A DNA stretch of 64,000 nt from Deltaproteobacteria bacterium (GTDB lineage: Bacteria > Myxococcota_A > UBA9160 > SZUA-336): contig JAJDAK010000047.1 of assembly GCA_029261895.1 (NCBI GenBank), forward strand, positions 16,603 to 80,602, given 5' to 3'. The notes beneath the pieces are model-generated. The model made no database searches. It was not told the DNA's origin and was given only the letters and a program-made list of their open reading frames with translations. The position numbers were made by a program, and so were the translations under genes. Shown piece by piece: positions 1 to 9,110 of the stretch. The number at the start of each line of letters is the position of its first letter. Position 1 is the first letter of the stretch.

Positions 1-756
1 AATGAGTTTCCAGGGTTGGTCCAGCGTGTCTTCGAGAATTCGACGTCCCACGCCGTACGATCCAGTGAACAGCACGCCCGCTAGGTCGTGATGTTTCGCG
101 AGCCTCGCGCCGCTCCGAGCATCGCCATGAATCAAATTGATCACCCCGTCGGGTAGGCCCGCGTGTCGCGCGAGTTCAACATAGAGTTGCGCGACCATCG
201 GCGCCGATTCTGAGGGTTTGATGACGACGGTATTCCCGGTCGCGAGAGCGGGGATCACGTGTCCATGCACCAAGTGCCCAGGGAAGTTGAAGGGCCCCAA
301 TACCCCTAATACGCCTCGTGCGTGGTGACGCCAGCGTGCAACCTGCCCCGGAGCCATGACGAACTCTCGGTCTTCTACTTCTTTAAGTCCGGCATCCAGT
401 GTGAGGTCGACTTTTCGTATCATCGCCTGGACTTCGCCGCGCGTCTCCCAGAGCGGCTTGCCGACATCGCGCGAAATCGTCTCTGAAAATTCAGAACTCG
501 CCGCTTCGATCTCCGCCGCGAAGCGTTTTAGATGTTTTGCACGCTCGTTAGCGCTGAGATCGCGCCAACCTCGATAAGCACCGCGTGCCGCTTCGACCGC
601 GTGGTCGACATGGCTCAACGCAAAGGGGACGTTGCCCTCCAACGCCGATAGATCTCCCGGATCTTCGAGCGCTATCTCGCCGTCGGGTTGTGCAGGAATT
701 CGAAACTGACCGTCGATGAAGTCTCCGAGTGCTGTGAATTCGTATTTCTGATTCAT
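1..756 (-). CDS. astD: Succinylglutamate-semialdehyde dehydrogenase AstD, partial
   Basis: The N-terminal 252 residues of an aldehyde dehydrogenase; the rest lies beyond the window's left edge. Translating the minus strand gives MNQKYEFTALGDFIDG, then ALD-family stretches including GPFNFPGHL, GNTVVIKPSE and LFTGSYGVGRR, closely following AstD/AruD. AstD oxidises N-succinylglutamate semialdehyde to N-succinylglutamate with NAD in the arginine succinyltransferase (AST) pathway. The catalytic Cys and Glu would be in the missing part. The ATG overlaps the stop of astA (ATGA, 753-756), so the two are probably translationally coupled. Family is sure; AstD rather than another ALD rests on sequence resemblance plus the adjacent astA. 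Confidence 0.88.
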   Translation of the reverse strand, partial: MNQKYEFTALGDFIDGQFRIPAQPDGEIALEDPGDLSALEGNVPFALSHVDHAVEAARGAYRGWRDLSANERAKHLKRFAAEIEAASSEFSETISRDVGKPLWETRGEVQAMIRKVDLTLDAGLKEVEDREFVMAPGQVARWRHHARGVLGVLGPFNFPGHLVHGHVIPALATGNTVVIKPSESAPMVAQLYVELARHAGLPDGVINLIHGDARSGARLAKHHDLAGVLFTGSYGVGRRILEDTLDQPWKLI

Positions 757-1781
757 CCGCCGGCTCCTGAACTGAGCGGCGTCGTGGCGATTTCGTCTCC
801 AACACTAATTTCTAGACGGGTGCAGGCTTCCTTGGGGAGCTTGGCTTCGCCACCGGTGATTTCGGCTGGCGCTGCGACAGCACGAAATTCGGCACCGCGG
901 CCCGTAGCAAGAATGAACGGCGGTGCATCGTGTCCGGGTGGTTCGGATCCGACGGTGCAAATCAGGTTCTGCTGAATCGGGACGACGTCGTTTGTCTGCG
1001 CACCATAGAAAGGTCCTGCGTCAAACGGATCGATTTCTCCGATCCATCGCAAACCGGCCCGTTCGAGCAAGCGCACCGCGGGTAGGGCTTCTTCATGAAC
1101 TTGACCGAGTTGGCTTTCTACATCGGCGGGGAGAAGTGAAGCGTAGAAGGGCGTATCGGGAAAAAGGTCGAGAATAAACTTCTTATCCGTGACACTGCGA
1201 CGATCGGCTTCAGGATAAGACATCCCCGTAAAGCGTTTGCCGAAGACGCGCCAGAAAGCAGAGCGCCCCTCGTCATCCATTGCCGCGCGCATCTCACAAA
1301 GAACCTGCGCTTCAAAACACTGCGGATGTTGTGCGATGAACGCGAAACGACCCCAGGACAACAGGCGTCCGAGCCAACCGGGACGGCCACGCGAATCGGG
1401 GTGGAGTACCAAAGCGCCGAGCTCGGTGGGTCCGTCGTAGCACGCTTCGAGCTGCAATGTCCGGTGTTGCACGGTGATCGGTACGCTTGCCGCGCTGCGT
1501 TCTTCATGGCGAACACGCAAGAAAAGATGGGGCATCGATTCCGTGCCGTGTTTGGAGAGAATGGCGCAGGTTCCAACCACACGATCCGTTTCCTCAGCAA
1601 GCACGAATTGGTATTCACGTTCTTCCGCCGGAGGCCCAAGGTCGTGAAAAGCGTTGCTGGAGCGTTCGAGACGACCGCGTAAAAAACCTTCGTCCATCGG
1701 TAAATTAGGGCTGTCGAGATAGCGTGCTAGCTCCAATAGGGCAGCGAGATCGTTCGCGCGTGCAGGTCTTAGCAGGTGCAC
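753..1781 (-). CDS. astA: Arginine N-succinyltransferase AstA
   Basis: A 342-residue protein of the AstA/AruF family, which transfers succinyl from succinyl-CoA to arginine, the first AST step. Recognisable family stretches are the N-terminal LLRPARANDLAALLELA, the core ELGALVLHPDSRGRPGW, CEMRAAMDDEGRSAFW followed by GKRFTGMSYPEAD, and IGEIDPFDAGP near residue 255. Length matches the family (about 340). It lies between the M20 hydrolase, whose last 13 bases it overlaps, and astD. AruF-type enzymes can form heteromers of two paralogues; only one copy is seen here. astB and astC are not in the window. Confidence 0.93.
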   Translation of the reverse strand: MHLLRPARANDLAALLELARYLDSPNLPMDEGFLRGRLERSSNAFHDLGPPAEEREYQFVLAEETDRVVGTCAILSKHGTESMPHLFLRVRHEERSAASVPITVQHRTLQLEACYDGPTELGALVLHPDSRGRPGWLGRLLSWGRFAFIAQHPQCFEAQVLCEMRAAMDDEGRSAFWRVFGKRFTGMSYPEADRRSVTDKKFILDLFPDTPFYASLLPADVESQLGQVHEEALPAVRLLERAGLRWIGEIDPFDAGPFYGAQTNDVVPIQQNLICTVGSEPPGHDAPPFILATGRGAEFRAVAAPAEITGGEAKLPKEACTRLEISVGDEIATTPLSSGAGG

Positions 1782-3067
1782 AGCGTTCCAATCACGTGTT
1801 CGTAAATTCGGCGTGCTTGATCAAGCTGTGAAATCAAGGTGTATTCGTTGGGTCGATGGACGTTACCAATCGAAACACCGGCGCCCAATATCACCGCGTC
1901 AAGACCAGCTTCGGAGAGCAGGCCAGCTTCGGTACAGGTCGCCTTTGTGGCTACACGCTCACTCAGGCCGATCGCTTTTTGTGCATCGACGACTGCGTGA
2001 AGAAGCCTGGAGTTCTCCCGCGGATTCAAGGGCGGATTTCGTCGCAGCGATCGCAGCTCGGCGAATTCGCCGAGCGGTTGAACCGCTTGTTCGGGATCGA
2101 CGCCTGGTACTGGCCGAAGGTCGAAGGTAACGACCGCCGTGCAATCCTCAACGCGAATCTTTCCGATGTTTCCCACCGTATGATCGGGATCGAAGTTCTC
2201 ATCTTTGGGTTGCTGGAGACTTGCGAGTAGTTCGCGCCACGCGTCATGAAACTGATGTATGGACTCGAGAACAATGACATTGCCGGTTTCGGAACCTGAC
2301 TTCCAAGCTTGCGCGCTGCAGTGATCCGGAATCTTGTTGACCGCTTGACCGGCTTCGATCGAATTCAGCCCGACGAAAGCAGGATCACGAAGTGCGTTAA
2401 ACATCTGTTCGATCGCGTTCTTTCCCAGATGGGGTGTCGAGGAGTGCGCCGACTGACCGGTCTCGATCAGATGAACTGCTTCCACGTCGTTCTGCTGCTT
2501 TATAACGAGCGGGATTCGCGCTTCGAAGACGTGATATCCCTTATGTGCACGAATCGCAGAAAGTTCTGATGGCTCCCCGATCATCGCGAAGGCGAACCCT
2601 GCAGTCATGCCACTGCGGACCAGTTCACGGGCACCCAATAAACCGATTTCTTCACCGAACGTGCCGACCAGTCGTAGCCGATGCGATAGTTCCTGTCCGC
2701 GGAACTTCGCCATCGCGGTCGCTTTGCAAACGAAATCGACTTTCGCGTCTGCGGAGCCGAGTCCGAATAGTTTATCGCCGTCGGGGGTCGGGTTAAACGG
2801 ATCGCCGCCGGTAGCGGTCCATGCACTCGCATCGCCGGGGGGCACGGTGTCGAGATGGGTGAGCAGAATCAGTCCGTCGTCGTGTGTTCCGGGGAGGTCG
2901 GCCGTCAACCAGTGATGCTCGACGCTGTCGACTTGGGTTCGATGCACGCGTGCATCGAGTCCGAGTTCGGTGAGCAGCTCAACCGCGCGCGCCACAATCC
3001 GATGATTGCCATCGGCGGAGACTGATGGTGTTTCAACAAACTTCGATGCCCAATCCAACAGATTCAT
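1769..3067 (-). CDS. M20 family metallo-amidohydrolase, possible succinyl-amino-acid desuccinylase
   Basis: A 432-residue zinc-dependent M20 protein of the ArgE/DapE type. Metal ligands are visible: THLDT (His71, Asp73), GSADAK (Asp107), EE (139-140, the first being the likely general base), GEPSE near residue 177 and a C-terminal HRPNEYT His. These enzymes hydrolyse N-acyl amino acids such as acetylornithine or succinyl-diaminopimelate. It is the first gene of a minus-strand unit with astA and astD. The usual AST enzyme, AstE (M14 family), is not seen, so I infer that this M20 protein may remove succinate from succinylglutamate. ArgE or DapE are the alternatives. The family call is firm; the substrate is inferred. 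Confidence 0.82.
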   Translation of the reverse strand: MNLLDWASKFVETPSVSADGNHRIVARAVELLTELGLDARVHRTQVDSVEHHWLTADLPGTHDDGLILLTHLDTVPPGDASAWTATGGDPFNPTPDGDKLFGLGSADAKVDFVCKATAMAKFRGQELSHRLRLVGTFGEEIGLLGARELVRSGMTAGFAFAMIGEPSELSAIRAHKGYHVFEARIPLVIKQQNDVEAVHLIETGQSAHSSTPHLGKNAIEQMFNALRDPAFVGLNSIEAGQAVNKIPDHCSAQAWKSGSETGNVIVLESIHQFHDAWRELLASLQQPKDENFDPDHTVGNIGKIRVEDCTAVVTFDLRPVPGVDPEQAVQPLGEFAELRSLRRNPPLNPRENSRLLHAVVDAQKAIGLSERVATKATCTEAGLLSEAGLDAVILGAGVSIGNVHRPNEYTLISQLDQARRIYEHVIGTLCTC

Positions 3068-3127
3068 TGCTTTGTCTCGCTTTCGGAGATCGGTCTGCGG
3101 GGCGAATGCTTGAACGAATCCTTGGTC

Positions 3128-3448
3128 TTACGCGGAATCCTCACGACAGCAGGGACAGGATTCGCGGAGATAATCGAAGGTATAAATTCCCGTGTCATGC
3201 CCATCGGACCAGTGGAAGGCGAGGGCGTAGCGACCCACCTGAGTGATCTTGTCGGGCCGGACGTCATCGGGCACGTCATCGTCGCGAAGTAGCGGCTGAC
3301 CGGTGAATTCCTCCACGCAGCGAGCGCAGCGGCATGCCAGCCGCAGCTCGCGTACCGGGTATAGACTGGTATGGCGATCCTGCCATTCAATGCGTAGGGT
3401 GTCGGGTCCAGCCTGTTGGATGGACGTGGGTAGGTTCGATTCGCTCAT
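3128..3448 (-). CDS. DUF971 family protein (gamma-butyrobetaine hydroxylase N-terminal-like)
   Basis: A 106-residue protein covering the whole DUF971 fold: LRIEWQDRHTSLYPVREL, then CRCARCVEE, then HWSDGHDTGIYTFDYLRE and a final CPCC. The conserved Cys pairs and His suggest metal binding as in the N-terminal domain of gamma-butyrobetaine hydroxylase. Standalone DUF971 proteins have been linked to iron-sulfur metabolism in several bacteria, but the function is not settled. It sits 60 bases upstream of the M20 gene on the same strand and 44 bases from the divergent F420 reductase. No strong ribosome-binding site is seen. Confidence 0.85.
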   Translation of the reverse strand: MSESNLPTSIQQAGPDTLRIEWQDRHTSLYPVRELRLACRCARCVEEFTGQPLLRDDDVPDDVRPDKITQVGRYALAFHWSDGHDTGIYTFDYLRESCPCCREDSA

Positions 3449-3492
3449 ACGAGGAGCTTACCCGTTTGATGCGTGGGACACGAGGAGGAGAT

Positions 3493-4170
3493 ATGTCGAA
3501 AGAAACGGTGGCGATTCTTGGCGGAACCGGCGACCAAGGTCTGGGTTTGGCGCTGCGTTTCGCCAAAGCGGGACGCAAGGTTTTGATTGGCAGCCGCAAG
3601 GTCGAGCGGGCGGTCGAAGCCGCGGATGATGTTCGCAAGCAAGTGCCGTCCGCGGATGTGAGCGGGCTCGACAACGCTGCGGCGGTTGGGGCCGCGCGGG
3701 GCGCAATCGTGATTCTCTCGATCCCCTTCGAGCATACGGTATCCACCGTTAAGAGCGTGGCCGATCAGCTCACGCCCGAAACCGTATTGGTGTCGATGGG
3801 TGTACCCCTGGCGACCGCGATCGGTGGCTCACCTACGCGTGTGCTACAGGTCGCCGAAGGTTCGTGTGCCGAGTTGGTGCAATCGATCGCGCCCAAAGGC
3901 GTTGCGGTGATTTCTGCGTTTCAAAACGTTGCAGCCCATCGCTTGATGCAGCTGGACGCCGATGTTGAGTGTGACGTGATTATCTCCGGGGCAAAGGATC
4001 CCCGGAAGCGTGTGATGGCGCTTTGCGATGACATTTCCGGTGCGCGAGCGATCGATGGGGGCCCGTTGATCAATGCGCGCTATGTCGAACAGTGGACTGC
4101 GCTTCTGATCGGAATCAATATTCGATACAAGATTCCCGACGGTGCAGGCCTGCGAATCACCCACGTATGA
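3493..4170 (+). CDS. npdG: NADPH:F420 oxidoreductase (NpdG/Fno family)
   Basis: A 225-residue protein of the family that moves hydride between NADPH and coenzyme F420. The N-terminal Rossmann motif is ILGGTGDQGLGLALRFAKAG, followed by IGSRK, the NADP-binding SR pair. Later family stretches are VILSIPFEH and ISAFQNVAAHRL, and the protein ends ARYVEQWTALLIGIN. The ATG at 3493 is chosen because GAGGAGGAG lies just upstream and the Rossmann strand begins at residue 6; the frame is open further upstream (ATG at 3334), but that extension has no family match. F420 biosynthesis genes are not in the window. The stop overlaps the start of the next gene (ATGA). Confidence 0.87.
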   Translation: MSKETVAILGGTGDQGLGLALRFAKAGRKVLIGSRKVERAVEAADDVRKQVPSADVSGLDNAAAVGAARGAIVILSIPFEHTVSTVKSVADQLTPETVLVSMGVPLATAIGGSPTRVLQVAEGSCAELVQSIAPKGVAVISAFQNVAAHRLMQLDADVECDVIISGAKDPRKRVMALCDDISGARAIDGGPLINARYVEQWTALLIGINIRYKIPDGAGLRITHV

Positions 4171-4556
4171 GTGGTAAACCGCAAAAGGGGATGTTGTTTC
4201 TCTGCGTTGCGAACTCCGCGCGGAGTCAGATCGCTGAAGGTTGGGCGAGGCGGCTCGCGCCGAAGGAACTGGTGATTTGGAGCGCTGGCTCCCAAGCGAC
4301 CATCGTTAGCGAGTATGCGAAGCAGGTGATGTCCGAGGTCGGCATCGACATCGGTAAGCAGTGGTCTAAGAGCGTACACGAGGTGCCATTGGGGGAGGTG
4401 GATCTGGTGATTACGCTCTGCGCCGATGAAGTTTGTCCGCCGCTGCCGGCAGGTATTGAGCATCGGCATTGGCCGATGCCAGATCCCGGTGGCGCCGAAA
4501 GCTTTCGAAGTATTCGCGACCAAATCAAGCTAAAGCTCGAGGCTTTGTTCGCCTAG
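4167..4556 (+). CDS. Low-molecular-weight phosphatase / thioredoxin-coupled arsenate reductase-like protein
   Basis: 129 residues. The P-loop CVANSAR near residue 13 is the CX5R motif of low-molecular-weight tyrosine phosphatases and ArsC. A second Cys pair in LCADEVCPPLP, near residues 83 and 88, matches the resolving cysteines of Staphylococcus-type arsenate reductase, and MPDPGG supplies the general-acid Asp. Arsenate reduction coupled to thioredoxin is therefore likelier than tyrosine phosphatase activity. No arsB, acr3 or arsR is adjacent, so an arsenic role rests on the fold alone. The ATG at 4167 overlaps the npdG stop; the downstream ABC ATPase begins one base after its stop. Confidence 0.8.
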   Translation: MSGKPQKGMLFLCVANSARSQIAEGWARRLAPKELVIWSAGSQATIVSEYAKQVMSEVGIDIGKQWSKSVHEVPLGEVDLVITLCADEVCPPLPAGIEHRHWPMPDPGGAESFRSIRDQIKLKLEALFA

Positions 4557-4557
4557 C

Positions 4558-5298
4558 ATGTTCGAACTTCGCAGAGTTTCTAAGATTTACGACGAAACAC
4601 CGGCGCTCAGTGACGTCAACCTCGCGATCCGATCCGGAGAGACCACCGCGCTCATCGGCCCTAGCGGTTCGGGAAAATCCACGCTGTTGCGATTGATGAT
4701 CGGTTTGACCGCGCCCGATCGAGGTACGGTTTTTTTTGATCGGGTCGACCTTGCGGCGAGCGATTTGCTTAAAGTCCGCACACGGATGGGGTACGTGATT
4801 CAGGACGGAGGGCTATTTCCGCATCTCACCGCACGACAGAATATCGTGTTGATGGCGGAGCACCTGGGTTGGGATCCCGTGCGTCGGGAACATCGTGTTG
4901 AGGAGCTCGCGATGCTCAGCGACTTTCCCCTCGACGGCCTCGAGCGATTTCCTTCCCAACTTTCCGGCGGTCAGCGTCAACGCGTCAGTTTGATGCGTGC
5001 GTTGATGTTGGATCCCGACGTGCTGCTGTTAGATGAGCCTCTGGGTGCGCTAGACCCAATGATTCGTGTCGGCCTGCAGGCGGAACTTAGTGCCATCTTC
5101 GAACGTGTAGCCAAGACGGTGGTGCTGGTCACGCATGACATCAGCGAAGCGGGTTTTTTTGCTTCACATCTTGTGCTGATGAACGAAGGTCGAATTGCTC
5201 AGTCGGGAAGCTTGCGCGAATTGGTTCATGAACCCGCCTCTGATTTTGTCGCAGCGTTTATCAATGCGCAGCGTAGCCCGTTGGAGTCGTTGGCATGA
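4558..5298 (+). CDS. ABC transporter ATP-binding protein, osmoprotectant/quaternary-amine (QAT) type
   Basis: A 246-residue ATPase with Walker A GPSGSGKST (34-42), Q-loop at VIQDGGLFPHL, signature LSGGQRQR (135 onward), Walker B VLLLDEPLGALDP and H-loop VTHD. The D-loop and the spacing are typical of the glycine-betaine/choline/carnitine importers (OpuCA, ProV, OsmV). It lacks the C-terminal CBS domains found in many of them, so it is a short form. The stop overlaps the ATG of the permease/binding-protein gene by 4 bases, so the two genes make one importer. Confidence 0.9.
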   Translation: MFELRRVSKIYDETPALSDVNLAIRSGETTALIGPSGSGKSTLLRLMIGLTAPDRGTVFFDRVDLAASDLLKVRTRMGYVIQDGGLFPHLTARQNIVLMAEHLGWDPVRREHRVEELAMLSDFPLDGLERFPSQLSGGQRQRVSLMRALMLDPDVLLLDEPLGALDPMIRVGLQAELSAIFERVAKTVVLVTHDISEAGFFASHLVLMNEGRIAQSGSLRELVHEPASDFVAAFINAQRSPLESLA

Positions 5299-6743
5299 GA
5301 CTTCTTTTGATCCTCGCGCTGTTGACCGCGCCCACACTTCAAGCGGCCGAGCTGGTGGTGGGTTCGAAGAAATTCACCGAGTCCATTCTTTTGGCGGAGC
5401 TCGCCAAACAGAAACTCGAATCGTCGGGAAATTCGGTTTTACATCGGAAGCAACTCGGTGGCACGAGGGTGCTCTGGAATGCATTGCTCGGTGGCGAGAT
5501 CGATGCGTATCCCGAGTACACGGGAACATTGTTCTTCGAAATCTTGGCGTCGGAAGATATCAAGGATCTGATTGGCCTGGAGGCCCATCTGAATGCTTTG
5601 AATCTGTCGATGACACCGCCGCTCGGGTTTAGCAACAACTACGCTCTTGGGATGAAGCGGGAGGTCGCGACGAAGCTGGGGATCACGAAGATCTCGGACC
5701 TGGTGCAGCACCCTGAGCTGCGGTTCGGCTTTGGCAATGAGTTCATGGACAGGGGTGACGGCTGGCCGAGCTTGCGTCGTCGCTACGGCTTACATCATCG
5801 GAACGTTCGGGGCTTGGATCATGATCTCGCGTACCGAGGTCTCGACACCGATACGCTCGATTTGATTGATCTCTACAGCACGGATGCGGAGATTCAATAT
5901 TATGACTTAGCGATTCTCGATGATGACCTCGAGCATTTTCCGGAGTACCGGGCGGTGTATCTGTATCGGAGCGAGATTTCGGATGAAGCGGCATCGGTGT
6001 TGTTCGATTTTGCGGGTTCCTTGTCAACGCAGCAGATGATCGAATTGAACGCTAAGGCCAAACTAGAGCGTATCTCGGAGGAGGAAATCGCGGCGGAGCA
6101 CCTTCAGCTGAAGGTTGCCATCGCCGACGAGAGTACGCTGCAGCGGATTTGGAAGCGTACGCTAGAGCATCTTTGGCTCGTAGGTATTTCACTCGTCGCA
6201 GCCATACTCATCGCGTTGCCGCTGGGCATCGCGGCCGCGCAGAACGATCGGCTCGGGCGCGCGGTTCTGGCTGTAGTCGGCATCGTGCAAACGATTCCGT
6301 CGCTCGCTTTGCTCGTGCTGATGATTCCGTTTTTTGGCATCGGCACATTTCCCGCGATCGTGGCGCTCTTTCTCTACAGTCTGCTACCGATCGTGCGAAA
6401 CACATTTCAGGGTCTTCGAGACATCTCACCCGAGTTGATTGAGTCTGCCGAAGCGCTGGGACTTCCGGGCGGCGTGCGCTTGCGACGCATCGAACTTCCA
6501 CTCGCCTCTCGATCCATTCTCGCGGGGATCAAAACTTCGACGGTCATCAATATCGGTACCGCAACCCTTGGTGCGTTGATCGGTGCAGGCGGATACGGGC
6601 AACCTATTCTTACCGGAATTCGACTCGATGATATTAGTTTGCTGCTACAGGGTGCGATCCCCGCCGCGTTGATGGCACTGTTCGCGCAAGCTCTCTTCGA
6701 TTTAGCCGATCGCTTCTTCGTGCCTCGCGGGCTGCGGCTTTGA
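5295..6743 (+). CDS. Fused substrate-binding protein and permease of a QAT-family ABC importer
   Basis: 482 residues. A signal peptide (MRLLLILALLTAPTLQAAE) leads into a type II periplasmic binding domain of the OpuC/OsmX class (about 20-275): GSKKFTESILLAEL, then GGEIDAYPEYTGT. The rest (about 285-482) is a permease with several membrane helices and the EAA coupling loop EALGLPGGVRLRRIELP. Betaine, choline or carnitine are the usual ligands; the ergothioneine importer EgtU belongs to the same fused class, but with the permease first as I recall it. Binding-site residues were not compared. Its 3' end overlaps the convergent RND gene by 42 bases. Confidence 0.88.
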   Translation: MRLLLILALLTAPTLQAAELVVGSKKFTESILLAELAKQKLESSGNSVLHRKQLGGTRVLWNALLGGEIDAYPEYTGTLFFEILASEDIKDLIGLEAHLNALNLSMTPPLGFSNNYALGMKREVATKLGITKISDLVQHPELRFGFGNEFMDRGDGWPSLRRRYGLHHRNVRGLDHDLAYRGLDTDTLDLIDLYSTDAEIQYYDLAILDDDLEHFPEYRAVYLYRSEISDEAASVLFDFAGSLSTQQMIELNAKAKLERISEEEIAAEHLQLKVAIADESTLQRIWKRTLEHLWLVGISLVAAILIALPLGIAAAQNDRLGRAVLAVVGIVQTIPSLALLVLMIPFFGIGTFPAIVALFLYSLLPIVRNTFQGLRDISPELIESAEALGLPGGVRLRRIELPLASRSILAGIKTSTVINIGTATLGALIGAGGYGQPILTGIRLDDISLLLQGAIPAALMALFAQALFDLADRFFVPRGLRL

Positions 6744-9110
6744 TACGAGAATCATCAGCGCCGGAGCAAGTAGTACGTCGGCAAGGAATGCCATCAATAC
6801 GGCAAACGTTGATAGGAAACCAAAGATCGCGATGTTCCTCATATAGGCCATGGTGAACACGAGGAAGCCCGCCGATAGAACCAGCGATGTAAAGAGCAGC
6901 GCTGCGCCCGTTGTGGTGAGTGTTTCGCGTACTGCAAAGACCGCATCGCCGGTGTTCTTATAGTAGCGTGTGAAGCGATGCATGAAGTGAATGGTATCGT
7001 CTACGGCGATCCCGATAATGATACTTCCAACCAGTAACGATGACATATCGATCGGAAAGCCGATCAGGCCCATCACGCCCAACGTCATGATCACCGGTAG
7101 CAAATTGGGAATCATGCTAAGCAGACCGCGCCGCCAGCTCCCGATCAGCAGGATCATCATCGGGGTGATGATCATCAACGCGATCATGTAGGAGCGAACG
7201 AGACTTTTGAGTACAAGCCTCATCATGCGTCCCATCAGCGATCCTAAACCTGTTGCGGTGAATTTCATGTCGTCGCCCACGATAGATCGCAGGTGCGCTT
7301 CAATGCGGTCAAAGAACGGGCCGTAGTACGTTGAGTCCACCCAGGGAATTTTCAGGGTGATTCGTGCAACGCTGAGTTCGGTGTCGACGAAATCATCCAG
7401 GTCATCACTTCCGCTCTGCTCGAAGAGTAGGAGTTCTTGGGCCACGACTTTTCGATCATCGGGTACCGCATAGAAAGTCTCCTGGTTTTCATTGAGCGCG
7501 CGGTGGCTTTCCTTGACGACATCGACCACGCTCAGGTTCTTTCCGATGAAAATACCGTCCTGATCGAGCTGTTGATTCGTTGCTGTGAATTCGTCGATTT
7601 GTTTCAGCAGCTCTGGATTGTGCACACCGTTTTCAGTTTCGGTATCAATGAGGAGTTCGAATGTCATCGATCCCTTCAGCGTGTCGTTCATCTCGAGCAT
7701 CGATTCGCGAAGTGGATCACCTTCGGGAAGCCACAACAGCTCGTTCTGGGCGATGCGTAGCTGCGAAACACCGACTCCCGCTATCGCGAGTAACACGGCG
7801 CTGCCTAAAACAACGGTCTTAGGTCGCTGGGTAGCGACATTGCTAAACATCACAAGCATGGCGTCCATGAGGGACGGACCGATACGCTGGAAGAAGCGAG
7901 GATTCCCGCTGATCGGGATCACGGCGAGCAATGCAGGCAGCAGTACGACGGTGTAGACCAGCGCAAGCATGACGCCGATGGGGGCGGTAATTCCGAGTTG
8001 CGTCACCGGCAGCAGCTCCGCGCTGGTAAATGAGATTAGCCCGGCTGCTGTCGTCAGGCTGGTCATGAAAATGGCCATACCTGAGTGCGAAAGCGAAAAG
8101 ACGATCGCGTCTTCTCTCGCATCCCCCATTCGTAAGCGCTGGAAAACGATCGTAAGAATGTGGACCGAATCGCAAATACCGACGGCCAGGATAAATGATG
8201 GAACGATCTGCGTGACGATCGACATCGGAATATCAAGGATGGCCATGATGCCAAGCGTCGATACTGCAGAGAGGCAGACGACCATGACGGGAAGAAAGAC
8301 ACCGGACGCACGACGAAACAACACAAAGAGGAGGAGCATGATGGCCAGGATCGAATACCCAACGAAGTTTGCGACGTCGGTTTGGACCGACCGGTTGATG
8401 CGGCCCTCGAGTGCGGGCCCACCCGCGATACCGATGGGAAAGGCGTCGTTTTCGAACTCCGAGATGACCTCGTGAATGGCGTCGAGCATCGCGTAGTTTT
8501 CAGCTTCTGTCCGATACACGGCGGGTGTAGCTTCATCGCTTGCGGCAAGACCATCGAGTTCAACGACCGAGAGATACGCATCCGAATAAGCATTCGGCTT
8601 GACGGTTAGAGCTGTGAAGCGCGCGTCCTCGGAGATGAGCGTGTTGGTATAGACGGGGTTATGTTCGATGCGTCCCCGTAGTAGATCCAGTTCTGCTGTG
8701 TTGCTTGGCAGGACTTGCATCAGGTCTTCGACGATCAACCCGTCAGCGTCGCCACGGGTATGACGAGCGTTGACGAGACTCGTCACCTCTTCAATATGCG
8801 GGACGCGTTCTTCCAATGCGCGATGAAACGCCGTGAGTCGTTCCAGGAACGCAATGTCGAAAACGTTCTCCGGTGCAATCGAAATCACGACGAGCTCGTC
8901 GTAGCCAAATTCTTCGCGGAACTCGTTGTAACGGATCAGCGTCGGATCATCGGGGTGGAAGTAACTCTGGGTCGAGCTATCGAAGCGGATGTTTGGAATC
9001 TGAGATGCGGGAATGGCCGTCAGGGCCATCACGGCCGCGATGACGAACCAGCCCCGTCGCACGGCGAAGCGCGCCCACCGCTCTAGAAACCGCTCGAGTT
9101 GGCCCGCCAT
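6702..9110 (-). CDS. RND superfamily exporter (MMPL type)
   Basis: About 802 residues with two matching halves, each a periplasmic loop followed by a block of five to six membrane helices, as in MMPL/HpnN-type RND proteins. An N-terminal helix (RGWFVIAAVMALTAIPASQI) precedes a loop with FDSSTQSYFHPDDPTLIRYN. The helical blocks contain FVGYSILAIMLLLFVLFRR and the repeat-end motifs ICDSVHIL and IAVDDTIHFMHRFTRYY. Likely cargo is a lipid or another hydrophobic compound. The frame is open back to 9329, but that extension runs into the NrdR boxes and has no family match; the ATG at 9110 (MAGQLERFLERW) is preferred, though no clear ribosome site supports it. Confidence 0.85.
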   Translation of the reverse strand: MAGQLERFLERWARFAVRRGWFVIAAVMALTAIPASQIPNIRFDSSTQSYFHPDDPTLIRYNEFREEFGYDELVVISIAPENVFDIAFLERLTAFHRALEERVPHIEEVTSLVNARHTRGDADGLIVEDLMQVLPSNTAELDLLRGRIEHNPVYTNTLISEDARFTALTVKPNAYSDAYLSVVELDGLAASDEATPAVYRTEAENYAMLDAIHEVISEFENDAFPIGIAGGPALEGRINRSVQTDVANFVGYSILAIMLLLFVLFRRASGVFLPVMVVCLSAVSTLGIMAILDIPMSIVTQIVPSFILAVGICDSVHILTIVFQRLRMGDAREDAIVFSLSHSGMAIFMTSLTTAAGLISFTSAELLPVTQLGITAPIGVMLALVYTVVLLPALLAVIPISGNPRFFQRIGPSLMDAMLVMFSNVATQRPKTVVLGSAVLLAIAGVGVSQLRIAQNELLWLPEGDPLRESMLEMNDTLKGSMTFELLIDTETENGVHNPELLKQIDEFTATNQQLDQDGIFIGKNLSVVDVVKESHRALNENQETFYAVPDDRKVVAQELLLFEQSGSDDLDDFVDTELSVARITLKIPWVDSTYYGPFFDRIEAHLRSIVGDDMKFTATGLGSLMGRMMRLVLKSLVRSYMIALMIITPMMILLIGSWRRGLLSMIPNLLPVIMTLGVMGLIGFPIDMSSLLVGSIIIGIAVDDTIHFMHRFTRYYKNTGDAVFAVRETLTTTGAALLFTSLVLSAGFLVFTMAYMRNIAIFGFLSTFAVLMAFLADVLLAPALMILVSKPQPARHEEAIG

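Noticed and set aside
3064..3390. A 108-codon minus-strand frame overlapping the DUF971 gene
   Set aside because: The other frame gives a complete DUF971 domain; this one is its shadow.
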